Source of the DNA: Flammeovirga kamogawensis
GTDB taxonomy: Bacteria > Bacteroidota > Bacteroidia > Cytophagales > Flammeovirgaceae
Reading direction: 5' to 3'
DNA length: 64,000 nucleotides
Assembly: GCF_018736065.1 (NCBI RefSeq)
Contig: NZ_CP076129.1
Coordinates: forward strand, 186,001 to 250,000
The notes below the pieces were generated by a model, which was not told the DNA's origin, ran no database searches, and worked only from the letters and a program-made list of their open reading frames with translations. The position numbers and the translations under genes were made by a program. Each line of letters begins with the position of its first letter. Within the stretch, counting starts at the first letter, position 1. Below are positions 8,687-16,956 of this stretch, piece by piece.

Positions 8687-9136
8687 TGTATAATCTAGGC
8701 GAGTGCATCTGCATAGTGCACGTTGGTACTAAATTTTTATTATTCAAGCACGGGTGATTCACCCGCAGAAAGTATTAGTTATTTTGTACCTCTATCTTTG
8801 CAGTCGTGCGATTCGCACGGTTTAGTAAAATTATAAATTGAAACAGGAGTGAAGTCAAATCATTGTGAAGAATTAAATTAGTAGAAAGTAAATTTTTCAA
8901 CACAGAATTAGTCAAAAGGCTATTTACTTTTCAAATAATTAAAGTTTAAAAAATGGTTTTGTTTTTCAACGTCCATCATAATTTTAGAGTTCTCTCAATT
9001 AATGATGTTCACGTTTTGTAAAACTTTTAAGTATCTGTACTTTCAGTATTCAATTTAAAATTAAAAAATACACAGCATAACAATAACTAAATTAGCATAT
9101 CGGTCGACGCGCCCTCTACGCAATTTAGTCAACCCG
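8681..9136 (+). mobile_element. Cassette 13: non-coding cassette NC-I, copy 5 (456 bp)
   Basis: Nearly identical to the copy just before it, including TATCTTTG and GTAGAAAGTAAA, which suggests a recent tandem duplication. The first hairpin has ATGCAC changed to GTGCAC. Confidence 0.9.
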
Positions 9137-9142
9137 TTGTGA
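9075..9142 (+). repeat. attC14 (class A)
   Basis: R'' GCATAAC 9075-9081, R' GTTGTGA 9136-9142. Confidence 0.92.
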
Positions 9143-9174
9143 ACTATTATGGATAAGATAGACTAAACTTAAAA

Positions 9175-9744
9175 ATGATAAGAATTACAAAATATATATT
9201 TACTTTTTCATTTAGCGTTTTAAGTATAATTTACTTTTCGTCATTTAATCAAAGAACACTACAAAATGATAAATTTGATTTGAACGATATTTTTTTAAAT
9301 GATTCAATTAAAGTCAAACTATCTTTAGATGATCTTCTGTCAAAATGTGGTCAACCAGATACAATTTATACAGACAATAGTTGGGAATGTGGTAATTATA
9401 TTAATCAAAATGAATCTGTTGAGATCTATTCTTATAAAAAGACCGATTTTATTGTCTCAGAAGGGAAAGCTTTATTATATAAATACAGACCATCAGAAAG
9501 TAATTTCCATTTTGGCAACCAACATTTTAAAATTGATAGTAAATCAAATGAATCGTATTTAGAAAAAATATTTCCAAACTCATATAATTCTATGTTGGAA
9601 CGATTGGATAATAATTCTGTTTCTGATCGTAAAATGAGAGTGGATTTTAAAACAAAATATGAACATACAGAACCTGCAGGATATATATTCTATTTGAAAA
9701 ATAATAAAATCAAAGAAATCGTATATTGGGCATTTATCTGTTAA
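9175..9744 (+). CDS. Cassette 14: exported protein of unknown function
   Basis: This encodes 189 residues. A hydrophobic segment at about 6-24 (YIFTFSFSVLSIIYFSSF) is a signal peptide or membrane anchor. LSLDDLLSKCGQPDTIYTDNSWECG resembles the start of BamE/SmpA-like small envelope proteins, where a helix is followed by G-x-P-D. Two more cysteines are present, one at the C terminus. Function unknown. Two tandem NC-I cassettes precede it. Confidence 0.65.
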   Translation: MIRITKYIFTFSFSVLSIIYFSSFNQRTLQNDKFDLNDIFLNDSIKVKLSLDDLLSKCGQPDTIYTDNSWECGNYINQNESVEIYSYKKTDFIVSEGKALLYKYRPSESNFHFGNQHFKIDSKSNESYLEKIFPNSYNSMLERLDNNSVSDRKMRVDFKTKYEHTEPAGYIFYLKNNKIKEIVYWAFIC

Positions 9745-9753
9745 TACAACAGT

Positions 9754-9824
9754 TCACAACAACAGCTAAAACTCCAAGTCTCGGGTGACGCACCCTCGCT
9801 CGTAGTTTAGCAATTTCGTTGTAC
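9754..9824 (+). repeat. attC15 (class B)
   Basis: R'' TCACAAC 9754-9760 complements GTTGTGA at 9136; R' GTTGTAC 9818-9824. The apex is GGGTGACGCACCC. Confidence 0.9.
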
Positions 9825-9851
9825 GCAACCGAGGGAAACATCCTGCATTAA

Positions 9852-10412
9852 ATGAAACTTGAAAAAAGACATATCGATTTTGAGAATTATTGCAAACAGA
9901 TTATTGGATTGCAAATTGTTTCGGTTGACTATTACGAAATAGCTTATGATAAGATTAATCCTACACCGAATTACAAGACCCATTATTCAGAGATTGATTC
10001 GATTGATTTCTCAATTGTACTTCACATGACAAATGACAAAGTAGAAATATTTTGGGATGGAGAGTTTTATCAATTTGGCATCGGACTAAGGATTAATGAA
10101 AAATCTGTATTTGATGGATACCAAAGTTGGAATGTTAGCGATTCAAATTTGTGGTCGAATATTACTGGACAGAAAATCGTTGATTTAGAAATTGCCTGGG
10201 AACTTGTAAAAACTGAAGAACAAAAAACAGGAAAAAAAGAGGAATATATTTACCCACAGGACTTGACTTTAATATTTTCTAATGGTCAAAAGGTTTTTAT
10301 TAGTGCGGCAGGATTTCTAAATCAAAATGACCCCGAAGTATATGGATTACTTGATAATCTGACAGTAACCACTAATGAGGATTTAGCAAGAAAAGTAAAA
10401 ATGATTAGTTAA
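9852..10412 (+). CDS. Cassette 15 gene 1: unknown soluble protein
   Basis: This encodes 186 residues with no signal peptide. It alternates predicted beta-strands (QIVSVDYYEI, SIVLHMTNDKVEIFWDG, QFGIGLRINEKSVFDGYQSWNV, LTLIFSNGQKVFISAAGF), like the compact beta-rich immunity or DUF proteins encoded with polymorphic toxins. No family is recognised. Its TAA shares one base with the ATG of the next gene (TAATG), so the two are translationally coupled within one cassette. Confidence 0.65.
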   Translation: MKLEKRHIDFENYCKQIIGLQIVSVDYYEIAYDKINPTPNYKTHYSEIDSIDFSIVLHMTNDKVEIFWDGEFYQFGIGLRINEKSVFDGYQSWNVSDSNLWSNITGQKIVDLEIAWELVKTEEQKTGKKEEYIYPQDLTLIFSNGQKVFISAAGFLNQNDPEVYGLLDNLTVTTNEDLARKVKMIS

Positions 10413-10792
10413 TGAGTGATTCTAAAAAGGACATAGGATTTAATGATTGGGAAAAACTTTCATTTTCTGAAAAACGTGAGATTTGGAATCACTATTGGAA
10501 TCCTTATGAACCAGAGATTGGCTCAAAAACAAAACGAGAACTAGTTGAGCAATTTATCAATTCGACCAAAATAATCGGACTTCAATTTGGAATAGGAAAT
10601 TTTGGTTGGGGTGTTTATATGTTGTTTGTGATTGTAGAAAATTCAAGGATTAGAGTTCCTAAAAACTTCTCTGATTTACCTGTTAATAAAGGGATTGTAA
10701 AAAAATGGATTGATAAGGACAAAATTATGGTAAAATTCAATTACGGAGGGACAACAACGATTGAATTAAACGATAAGATTATAATAAAATGA
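10412..10792 (+). CDS. Cassette 15 gene 2: unknown small protein
   Basis: This encodes 126 residues, with its start overlapping the previous stop by one base. The N terminus is charged (DWEKLSFSEKREIWNHYWNPYEPEIG) and the C-terminal half is beta-rich (IMVKFNYGGTTTIEL). No signal peptide. Coupling to the previous gene suggests they act as a pair. A toxin/antitoxin or paired-immunity role is conceivable, but no motif in either protein proves it. Confidence 0.65.
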   Translation: MSDSKKDIGFNDWEKLSFSEKREIWNHYWNPYEPEIGSKTKRELVEQFINSTKIIGLQFGIGNFGWGVYMLFVIVENSRIRVPKNFSDLPVNKGIVKKWIDKDKIMVKFNYGGTTTIELNDKIIIK

Positions 10793-10804
10793 ATGAACGG
10801 CAGC

Positions 10805-10935
10805 GTACAACAATGTGTATAGTGCATAAGGGTTTCAGAGGTTTTCGAGCGGCATCACCCGCTTCAATTTCGGCTGATAACTTGATAGGTTTTGAGCCCG
10901 CAATCCCTTACGACACCATACACTCAACGTTATGC
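10805..10935 (+). repeat. attC16 (long class, 131 bp)
   Basis: R'' GTACAAC 10805-10811, R' GTTATGC 10929-10935. Outer arms TGTGTATAGTGCATAAGGG and CCCTTACGACACCATACA pair. Same length as attC6 but a different sequence. Confidence 0.85.
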
Positions 10936-11316
10936 TGTATAATCTAGGCGAGTGCATCTGCATAGTACACGTTGGTACTAAATTTTTATTATTCAAGCAC
11001 GGGTGATTCACCCGCAGAAAGTATTAGTTATTTTGAACCTCTATACTTGCAGTCGTGCGATTCGCACGGTTTAGTAAAATTATAAATTGAAACAGGAGTG
11101 AAGTCATATCAGTGTGAAGAATTAAATTAGGAGAAAGGAAATTTTTCAACGGCTATCATTAATTTAGAGTTCTCTCAATTAATGATGTTCACGTTAGGTA
11201 AAACTTTTAAGTATCTGTACTTTCAGTATTCAATTTAAAATTAAAAAATACACAGCATAACAATAACTAAATTAGCATATCGGTCGACGCGCCCTCTACG
11301 CAATTTAGTCAACCCG
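10930..11316 (+). mobile_element. Cassette 16: non-coding cassette NC-I, copy 6, deleted (387 bp)
   Basis: It lacks 69 bp relative to full copies. The deletion joins two TTTTTCAAC direct repeats near 11145, removing the segment with AGAATTAGTCAAAAGG. The hairpins upstream and the AT-rich hairpin downstream remain. The -7-like box reads TATACTTG and the first hairpin is damaged (GTACAC). Confidence 0.9.
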
Positions 11317-11322
11317 TTAGGC
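11255..11322 (+). repeat. attC17 (class A)
   Basis: R'' GCATAAC 11255-11261, R' GTTAGGC 11316-11322. Confidence 0.92.
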
Positions 11323-11775
11323 ATCATAATCAAGGCTAGTGCATCTGCATAATGCACGTAGGTACTAAATTTTTATTATTCAAGCACGGGTGATTCACCC
11401 GCAGAGAGCATTAGTTATTTTGTACCTCTATATTTGCAGTCGTGCGATTCGCACGGTTTAATAAAATTATAAATTGAAACAGGAGTGAAGCTATTTCAGT
11501 CAGAAGAATTAAATTAGGAGAAAGGAAATTTTTCAACACAGAATTAGTCAAAAGGCTATTTACTTTTCAAATAAGTACTGTTTAAAAAGATTGTTTTGTT
11601 TTTCAACGTTCATCAAAAATTTAGAGTTCTCTCAATTAATGATGTTCACGTTTGGTAAAACTTTTAAGCTTCAGTACTTTCAGTTTATAATTAGAAATTA
11701 AAAAAAATACGCTGCCTAACATCAACTAAATTAGCATATCGGTCGACGCGCCCTCTACGCAATTTAGTCAACCCG
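11317..11775 (+). mobile_element. Cassette 17: non-coding cassette NC-II, copy 2 (459 bp)
   Basis: Very close to the NC-II copy at 6579, with TTAGGCATC and CTGCCTAA ends and TATATTTG. It sits in tandem behind an NC-I copy, so the two forms coexist side by side. Confidence 0.9.
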
Positions 11776-11781
11776 TTAGGC
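11714..11781 (+). repeat. attC18 (class A)
   Basis: R'' GCCTAAC 11714-11720, R' GTTAGGC 11775-11781. Confidence 0.92.
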
Positions 11782-11806
11782 ATTATAAAACGAAGCAAAC
11801 AAAAAG

Positions 11807-12262
11807 ATGAAAAACTTATTAATCTTAATTGTAATAATCATTATTGGTTATTTATCATACAATATCTTCATTGGAAAACGAAAAACATATCCGAAATTTG
11901 AGATGGCAGATGTATCAAAACATATGATTAAAAATGAGAAAATGAAAAATTATAATTTTCTAGTTGACATGCGTTCTGATTCTTATTTTCCATCATTCCT
12001 AGTTGATAAATGTGAAAATGTATTAATTGAATTATGCTTGAATATTGAGAAGGAGAAGCCTCAAAACCTAAAACATTTATATAAATTAACTCATTATGCA
12101 ACTGACAAAATTAATAGTCTTGAAGATGAGTTCTTTGAAAATGGTAGTGAAATTGAAACAGCTGCCCGTGAAACATTTGCAATGGATTTTGGAGAAATAG
12201 CTAAAGCATATTCTTTTGAAGAAGCTAATATTGAAGATTTAATAAGTACAAGAACTTGGTGA
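11807..12262 (+). CDS. Cassette 18: membrane-anchored protein resembling DUF5713
   Basis: This encodes 151 residues. One N-terminal membrane segment (LLILIVIIIIGYLSYNIFI) is followed by a helical domain: NEKMKNYNFLVDMRSDSYFPSFLVDK, LKHLYKLTHYATDKINSLEDEF and SEIETAARETFAMDFGEIAKAY. From memory this pattern matches the DUF5713 family of unknown function. The N-terminal anchor may be specific to this copy. It follows an NC-II cassette. Confidence 0.65.
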   Translation: MKNLLILIVIIIIGYLSYNIFIGKRKTYPKFEMADVSKHMIKNEKMKNYNFLVDMRSDSYFPSFLVDKCENVLIELCLNIEKEKPQNLKHLYKLTHYATDKINSLEDEFFENGSEIETAARETFAMDFGEIAKAYSFEEANIEDLISTRTW

Positions 12263-12267
12263 AAAAT

Positions 12268-12338
12268 GCCTAACATCAGCTAATCTCCATCCATCGGGTG
12301 ACACACCCGCTGGCCGTAGTTTAGCAATTTCGTTGTGG
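12268..12338 (+). repeat. attC19 (class B)
   Basis: R'' GCCTAAC 12268-12274, R' GTTGTGG 12332-12338. The apex is CGGGTGACACACCCG. Confidence 0.9.
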
Positions 12339-12395
12339 TACATTACTTAAGCAATATTCTTTCAATTATTCTCTATTAATTATATCAAACTAGTA

Positions 12396-12749
12396 ATGAG
12401 ATTAAAGATCCTATATTTCAACTTCTTATTATTCTTCATATTTACATCTTGTGAAAAGAAAATGGAATTTGATTCAGTTGTATGGAATGACAGGAGTGTT
12501 GATTGGCAAATCAATCAAGATAGAGAATTAATGGTCGAAGATTTAATAGCAACTAAACTACTAATTGGTTTACATAAAAAAGAGATTCAATCTCTTCTTG
12601 GAAAACCAGATAGTGTACTTAATAACTATTATTTTTACTTTATTTTTGAAAAGTATGAATTAGACATAGATCCAGTTTATATGTCAGAATTGGAAATAAC
12701 TTTTGGTAAGAATGAGTTGGTACAAAAATATAATATTCTTAAAAAGTAA
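12396..12749 (+). CDS. Cassette 19 gene 1: small lipoprotein, BamE/SmpA-like
   Basis: This encodes 117 residues. The lipoprotein signal ends at FIFTSC, with the cysteine near residue 19. A later segment (LLIGLHKKEIQSLLGKPDSVLNNYYFYF) has the helix then G-K-P-D pattern of BamE/SmpA-like envelope domains, followed by beta-strands and 'ELEITFGKNELV'. Many orphan Bacteroidota lipoproteins share this fold without being assembly factors. The next gene starts 5 bp downstream in the same cassette. Confidence 0.65.
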   Translation: MRLKILYFNFLLFFIFTSCEKKMEFDSVVWNDRSVDWQINQDRELMVEDLIATKLLIGLHKKEIQSLLGKPDSVLNNYYFYFIFEKYELDIDPVYMSELEITFGKNELVQKYNILKK

Positions 12750-12754
12750 TATAA

Positions 12755-13146
12755 ATGAGATTAATTAGTGTATTTTTATTTATAATTCCTTCATTAGTAT
12801 TATCTCAAACAATAAATTCTTCTTGTGAATCAAGAGTAGATACACTCACCAATTCTACATATTATTTAGATGTTGACAACCCTGCAAAAATAATAGATGG
12901 GAAGAATTCATTATTTAAAGAAATTTCAAAAAAGATAATAATTAATCAAGAATCTAAACGATTGGTATTAGATGGTGTAAAACTTATAATAACCTATCTA
13001 ATAACTGAAAAAGGTGAAGTAACAGGAGTAAGATATATGAGAGGAGAAGAACAATTATAGAAAAGAAGAAATGGATTCCAGCAACTTGTAATGATAAAAA
13101 TGTTACATCACTTCAGGTGTTCTCATTACAATTATGTTATAAATAA
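12755..13146 (+). pseudogene. Cassette 19 gene 2: TonB-C-like secreted protein, frameshifted
   Basis: The first frame encodes 101 residues with a signal peptide (FIIPSLVLSQ) and ends at 13060. A continuation is in the +2 frame from about 13045 to the stop at 13144-13146 (IIEKKKWIPATCNDKNVTS). The W-x-P-A-x-x-N-x-K-x-V pattern is the usual end of TonB C-terminal-like domains. The joined product would be about 130 residues. The shift lies near the A/G-rich stretch at 13035-13050. It may be a real mutation or a sequencing error. Confidence 0.7.
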
Positions 13147-13166
13147 CTTAAATCTATAAAAACGTA

Positions 13167-13237
13167 CCACAACATCAGCTAAAACAGCAAGTCTCGGTCG
13201 ACGCGACCTCGCTCGCAGTTTAGCATTTTCGTTGTAA
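13167..13237 (+). repeat. attC20 (class B)
   Basis: R'' CCACAAC 13167-13173 complements GTTGTGG at 12332; R' GTTGTAA 13231-13237. Confidence 0.9.
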
Positions 13238-13268
13238 GTTATTTGGAGTATCCAAAATCCTACTAGAA

Positions 13269-13907
13269 ATGTTAAGAGAAGAACTACAATCATATTTAGA
13301 TAAAGTTTATCCTAACTCGAAAATTAACCTACCAAGATCTTTTTCAAAGGAAATCCATATTAGATTCGAACTTGGAGGAGAACAGGATTTAGGTAGCCTT
13401 AAAAGGGTAAATCAAGCTGTTGATCGTTCTTTAAAACTCATAAATGATGTATTTTATAATACAGAAGAGGTAATAGTATTAATCTATGATTATAATTCTT
13501 TAAAATCCATCAATGGATATTTACATAATCAATTCACTCAAGAAGCTTTCAAAAGCTTTTACAACAATGTGGAATTAATAAATATAGAATGTTCTTCAGA
13601 AATTGAAATGAGCCCTCAAGATGAGAAAGTAAAAGCTAGAATTATAATTGGTAAATTACCTTTAAAAGAAATTAATTTTGAGAATATCCTAAAGGGTATT
13701 GCTAATTATGAAATGGGATTTGATCCGGCTGTTGAACAGAATATCTTATTTTTTAATACTGAAAAAAATATAGCTTTTGAAATGTATGACGATAGAGGTT
13801 GTTATGTTTGGAGTAATTCTGTATCTAACATTAAAGACATGTATGTGAAAAGAAATAATTGGATTGTTGAATATCATAAAACTGAAATAGAAAAACAGTT
13901 CAAATAA
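13269..13907 (+). CDS. Cassette 20: DUF3885-like protein
   Basis: This encodes 212 residues with no signal peptide. HIRFELGGEQDLGSLKRVNQAVDRSLKLINDVF near residues 30-60, and a C-terminal MYDDRGCYVWSNSVSNIKDMYVKRNNWIVEYHKTEIEKQF, are what I recall of DUF3885 proteins. These are common as solitary cytoplasmic genes in mobile and accessory regions and have no assigned function. Family call from memory. Confidence 0.65.
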   Translation: MLREELQSYLDKVYPNSKINLPRSFSKEIHIRFELGGEQDLGSLKRVNQAVDRSLKLINDVFYNTEEVIVLIYDYNSLKSINGYLHNQFTQEAFKSFYNNVELINIECSSEIEMSPQDEKVKARIIIGKLPLKEINFENILKGIANYEMGFDPAVEQNILFFNTEKNIAFEMYDDRGCYVWSNSVSNIKDMYVKRNNWIVEYHKTEIEKQFK

Positions 13908-13917
13908 AATAAACAAC

Positions 13918-13988
13918 TTACAACAAAAGCTAAAACAGCAAGTCTCGGTCGACGCGACCTCGCTCGCAGTTTAGCATTTTCGTTGGCG
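13918..13988 (+). repeat. attC21 (class B)
   Basis: R'' TTACAAC 13918-13924 complements GTTGTAA at 13231; R' GTTGGCG 13982-13988. Confidence 0.9.
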
Positions 13989-14024
13989 GTAATTATAACA
14001 TCTCCAAAAAATTAACAATCTATT

Positions 14025-14645
14025 ATGCAAATTTCATCAATACTAAAACAAGTTTGGTTCAATCCAAGAGCTGTATTTAACTCCATAGATAAGAAAAATA
14101 ACTTATCTACTTTGATTATCTATTCCCTATTATTTGTTGGAGGACTCTCATATGGAATAAATAGGGCAGAAGTAAAAAGTTTTGGTGACACTCAATCATT
14201 ATCTGAACTTCTACTTATGATATTTTTTATGAGTGGCTTTGGTGGTTTATTTTCATTCCAACTATTAGCATGGACTATAAATAAAGTATCTTGTAAATTT
14301 TTTAGAGGTAAAGGAACCTTTGAAATGACAAGGAAAGCATTGGTATTATCCTTAGTTCCAAGTATTCCAATATTATTTTTATTCCTGATTTCTATTTTAA
14401 TATTTGGAATAGAATTTTTTCAATCAGATAGACCAACAATCTACAATAGTATGATTTTAAATATTGTTTATTGGGTATTAATTACTTTAATAACAATTCT
14501 TAGTTTATGGCGTCCATTTATATTTATTCCAGCATTATCCCAAGCACAAAAAATTTCAAATTTGAAAGCTTTTTTTTCAGTTGCAATTTCTTTTTTAATT
14601 CCTTTTTGTATTGGATTAATAATAGCTGTTTTATATCTATTATAA
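14025..14645 (+). CDS. Cassette 21: Yip1-family membrane protein
   Basis: This encodes 206 residues with about five hydrophobic helices. The opening VWFNPRAVFNSIDKK matches the 'W-x-x-P-x-x-x-F' start of bacterial Yip1-domain proteins, followed by a helix near 30-50, a loop, and helices near 65-85, 110-135, 145-165 and 180-205. Bacterial Yip1 proteins are inner-membrane proteins without a settled role. Integral membrane proteins are an unusual cassette cargo. Confidence 0.7.
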   Translation: MQISSILKQVWFNPRAVFNSIDKKNNLSTLIIYSLLFVGGLSYGINRAEVKSFGDTQSLSELLLMIFFMSGFGGLFSFQLLAWTINKVSCKFFRGKGTFEMTRKALVLSLVPSIPILFLFLISILIFGIEFFQSDRPTIYNSMILNIVYWVLITLITILSLWRPFIFIPALSQAQKISNLKAFFSVAISFLIPFCIGLIIAVLYLL

Positions 14646-14672
14646 TTACTGTTACATATAATAATAAACTAC

Positions 14673-14742
14673 CGCCAACAATAGCTATACATCAAGTCTC
14701 GGCCGACGCGTCCTCGCTCGCTGCATAGCAATTTCGTTATGC
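14673..14742 (+). repeat. attC22 (class B variant)
   Basis: R'' CGCCAAC 14673-14679 complements GTTGGCG at 13982; R' GTTATGC 14736-14742. Arms are AGCTAT and ATAGC instead of GCTAAA and TTTAGC: both arms changed together. Confidence 0.9.
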
Positions 14743-15192
14743 TGTATAATCTAGGCGAGTGCATCTGCATAATGCACGTAGGTACTAAATTTTTATTATT
14801 CAAGCACGGGTGATTCACCCGCAGAGAACATTGGTTATTTTGTACCTCTATATTTGCAGTCGTGCGATTCGCACGGTTTAGTAAAATTATAAATTGAAAC
14901 AGGAGTGAAGTCAAATTAGTGTGAAGAATTAAATTAGGCGAAAGTAAATTTTTCAACACAGAATTAGTCAAAAGGCAATTCACTTTTCAAATAATTAAAG
15001 TTTAGAAAATGGTTTTGTTTTTCAACGTCCATCATATTTTTAGAGTTCTCTCAATTAATGATGTTCACGTTTGGTAAAACTTTTAAGCATCTGTACTTTC
15101 AGTATTCAATTTAAAATTAAAAAATACACAGCATAACAATAACTAAATTAGCATATCGGTCGACGCGCCCTCTACGCAATTTAGTCAACCCG
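14737..15192 (+). mobile_element. Cassette 22: non-coding cassette NC-I, copy 7 (456 bp)
   Basis: Full-length, with TATATTTG and all three GC-rich hairpins intact. The minus-strand frame is open here, extending from 14983 down into the upstream attC. Confidence 0.9.
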
Positions 15193-15198
15193 TTATAG
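15131..15198 (+). repeat. attC23 (class A)
   Basis: R'' GCATAAC 15131-15137, R' GTTATAG 15192-15198. Confidence 0.92.
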
Positions 15199-15226
15199 CC
15201 TATTACAAATAAACTTCACTCAATTA

Positions 15227-16060
15227 ATGAGATTATTAATAGCATATTTTTTCTTATTTCTATCAGGGAATATTTTATCTCAGAATATTGGTGTAATAAA
15301 TGATAAAGATGGTTACACAAATATCAGGAAAGAGTCTACTGTAAACTCTAATATTATCGGAGTAATATTAGAAGGTCAAACTTTTCAATATTCACCCTCA
15401 GAAAATAAAAACTGGTTTAAATTAAATTTTAATCACCTAGAGGGTTTTATACATTCATCTAGAGTTTCAGATATTAAATCTTTGGGGAAAAGTTACAAAT
15501 TTAATGATAATCAAATAGATAAAAACCTACCTAAATATGAGCAACCAACCATCAATTCAAATAGAAATAAAAAATTCACAAGACAAATAGAAGGTAAACC
15601 TATTACATACTTTTTAAATCATACATCTATCGATATTTATTCAAAGATGTATTATCAAGGTATTTATAAAATCTCAGATTCTGAGATAACTTTTAATCTA
15701 TTAGATAGTGTTACTACAGATAATATAGATACTAGAAAATTTTATCTATTTAATTTTAGTAATATTCTTCAAGAAAGCGATGGTGCATTATCTGAGGTAA
15801 TAGGTTCATATTGTTTGAATTATTTGAAAAAATGTCCACTTGAGGTTAATTTATTAAAAACAAAATTATATCGGGATAACTCTTATGAAAAGTTCATTTC
15901 TTTTTCAGCTTTTGAAATATATTTTTCTGAGAATCCTTATGAAGAATTAGATAATCTTTTTAAAGACATAATGTACAATTACTCAGAAAATGAGCAAGAG
16001 CTATTAATCATTAAAAAGGATATATTTACCATATTAAAAAAAGAACTAGAAAATAATTAA
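15227..16060 (+). CDS. Cassette 23: secreted SH3b-domain protein
   Basis: This encodes 277 residues. A signal peptide (FLFLSGNILSQ) is followed by a bacterial SH3 domain at about 22-85: GVINDKDGYTNIRKESTVNSNIIGVI, then NKNWFKLNFNHLEGFIHSSRV. SH3b domains usually bind cell-wall peptides or act as targeting modules. The remaining 190 residues are not recognised and carry no catalytic motif that I can see. It follows an NC-I cassette. Confidence 0.75.
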   Translation: MRLLIAYFFLFLSGNILSQNIGVINDKDGYTNIRKESTVNSNIIGVILEGQTFQYSPSENKNWFKLNFNHLEGFIHSSRVSDIKSLGKSYKFNDNQIDKNLPKYEQPTINSNRNKKFTRQIEGKPITYFLNHTSIDIYSKMYYQGIYKISDSEITFNLLDSVTTDNIDTRKFYLFNFSNILQESDGALSEVIGSYCLNYLKKCPLEVNLLKTKLYRDNSYEKFISFSAFEIYFSENPYEELDNLFKDIMYNYSENEQELLIIKKDIFTILKKELENN

Positions 16061-16065
16061 ACAGG

Positions 16066-16136
16066 CTATAACACCAGCTAAAACTCCATGTCTCGGGTGA
16101 CGCACCCTCACACGTAGTTTAGCTATCACGTTGTAG
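16066..16136 (+). repeat. attC24 (class B)
   Basis: R'' CTATAAC 16066-16072 complements GTTATAG at 15192; R' GTTGTAG 16130-16136. Confidence 0.9.
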
Positions 16137-16148
16137 GTAATTAGAGAA

Positions 16149-16391
16149 ATGCAGAAATTCAATTTAATATTTTTACAATCAGGTAAAACTTTAATTAGTC
16201 AAAAACAATATTCTGATTGGAAAGAAATTCAAGACGATTTTCAAGGTTATATTGCAAGTGTAGGTTTTAATTCAATTGATGAAATTAAAGAGTACATTCA
16301 GTTTGATTACAAATTAACAGAAGAAAAAGCAATTAAGGAATCGAATAAAATATTTAAATCTAATACAGATTTTGTAGAAGTTGAACTATGA
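16149..16391 (+). CDS. Cassette 24 gene 1: small unknown protein
   Basis: This encodes 80 residues, starting 13 bp after the attC R' box. The sequence is mixed (SGKTLISQKQYSDWKEIQDDFQGYI) with no signal peptide and no family recognised. It overlaps the next start by 4 bases (ATGA), so the two genes are coupled. The very short leader leaves no room for a private promoter, so transcription must come from upstream cassettes. Confidence 0.65.
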   Translation: MQKFNLIFLQSGKTLISQKQYSDWKEIQDDFQGYIASVGFNSIDEIKEYIQFDYKLTEEKAIKESNKIFKSNTDFVEVEL

Positions 16392-16840
16392 TTAATGTGA
16401 TCGAAAATATATTCACAACGTTTCACGATGGAGGAATAACAGGCTGGGAAGGAGATTTAAAACAACTGACATTAAAAATAGAATGTCAATATCTTGGAAA
16501 AGAATTTCAAGAAGGTTTTAATTTTTTTTATCTGCTTATATACAATATTGAACATATTGAGCTAGAACCATGGATGAATCCGATCACACTCAAAAAAATC
16601 AATTGGACTGAATTAAAAGACATTTTTAAAGCAGAATTAGAAATTGGATATGCAGAAACTTTAAATGGTATTGTAAAAGTAAGCTGTAATCAACACAATA
16701 CTAATTATGACTATTGTGGAGGAAACTTGCTAATAAAAGCTAAAAAAATAGAAATTAAAAATCATTTAAAACAAAAAATCACACCAACTGACTTGTTTAA
16801 AGCTAGTGAAAATTACTGGAATAAGTTTAGTAATAATTAA
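16388..16840 (+). CDS. Cassette 24 gene 2: unknown protein
   Basis: This encodes 150 residues and begins inside the previous stop codon. It starts IENIFTTFHDGGITGWEGDLKQLTLKIECQYL, a strand-rich pattern seen in small immunity-like DUFs. It has three cysteines and no signal peptide. It is probably a functional partner of the 80-residue protein, but no specific role is visible. Confidence 0.65.
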   Translation: MINVIENIFTTFHDGGITGWEGDLKQLTLKIECQYLGKEFQEGFNFFYLLIYNIEHIELEPWMNPITLKKINWTELKDIFKAELEIGYAETLNGIVKVSCNQHNTNYDYCGGNLLIKAKKIEIKNHLKQKITPTDLFKASENYWNKFSNN

Positions 16841-16844
16841 CTAC

Positions 16845-16912
16845 CTACAACATCAACTAAATCTGCATATCGGCCGACACGTCCGCTTCGCAGTTTAGTC
16901 AACGCGTTAACC
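16845..16912 (+). repeat. attC25 (class C)
   Basis: R'' CTACAAC 16845-16851 complements GTTGTAG at 16130; R' GTTAACC 16906-16912. Confidence 0.9.
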
Positions 16913-16956
16913 ACAATTATTATCCAGTAAGTAGCATATAGAAACAGTACAATATA

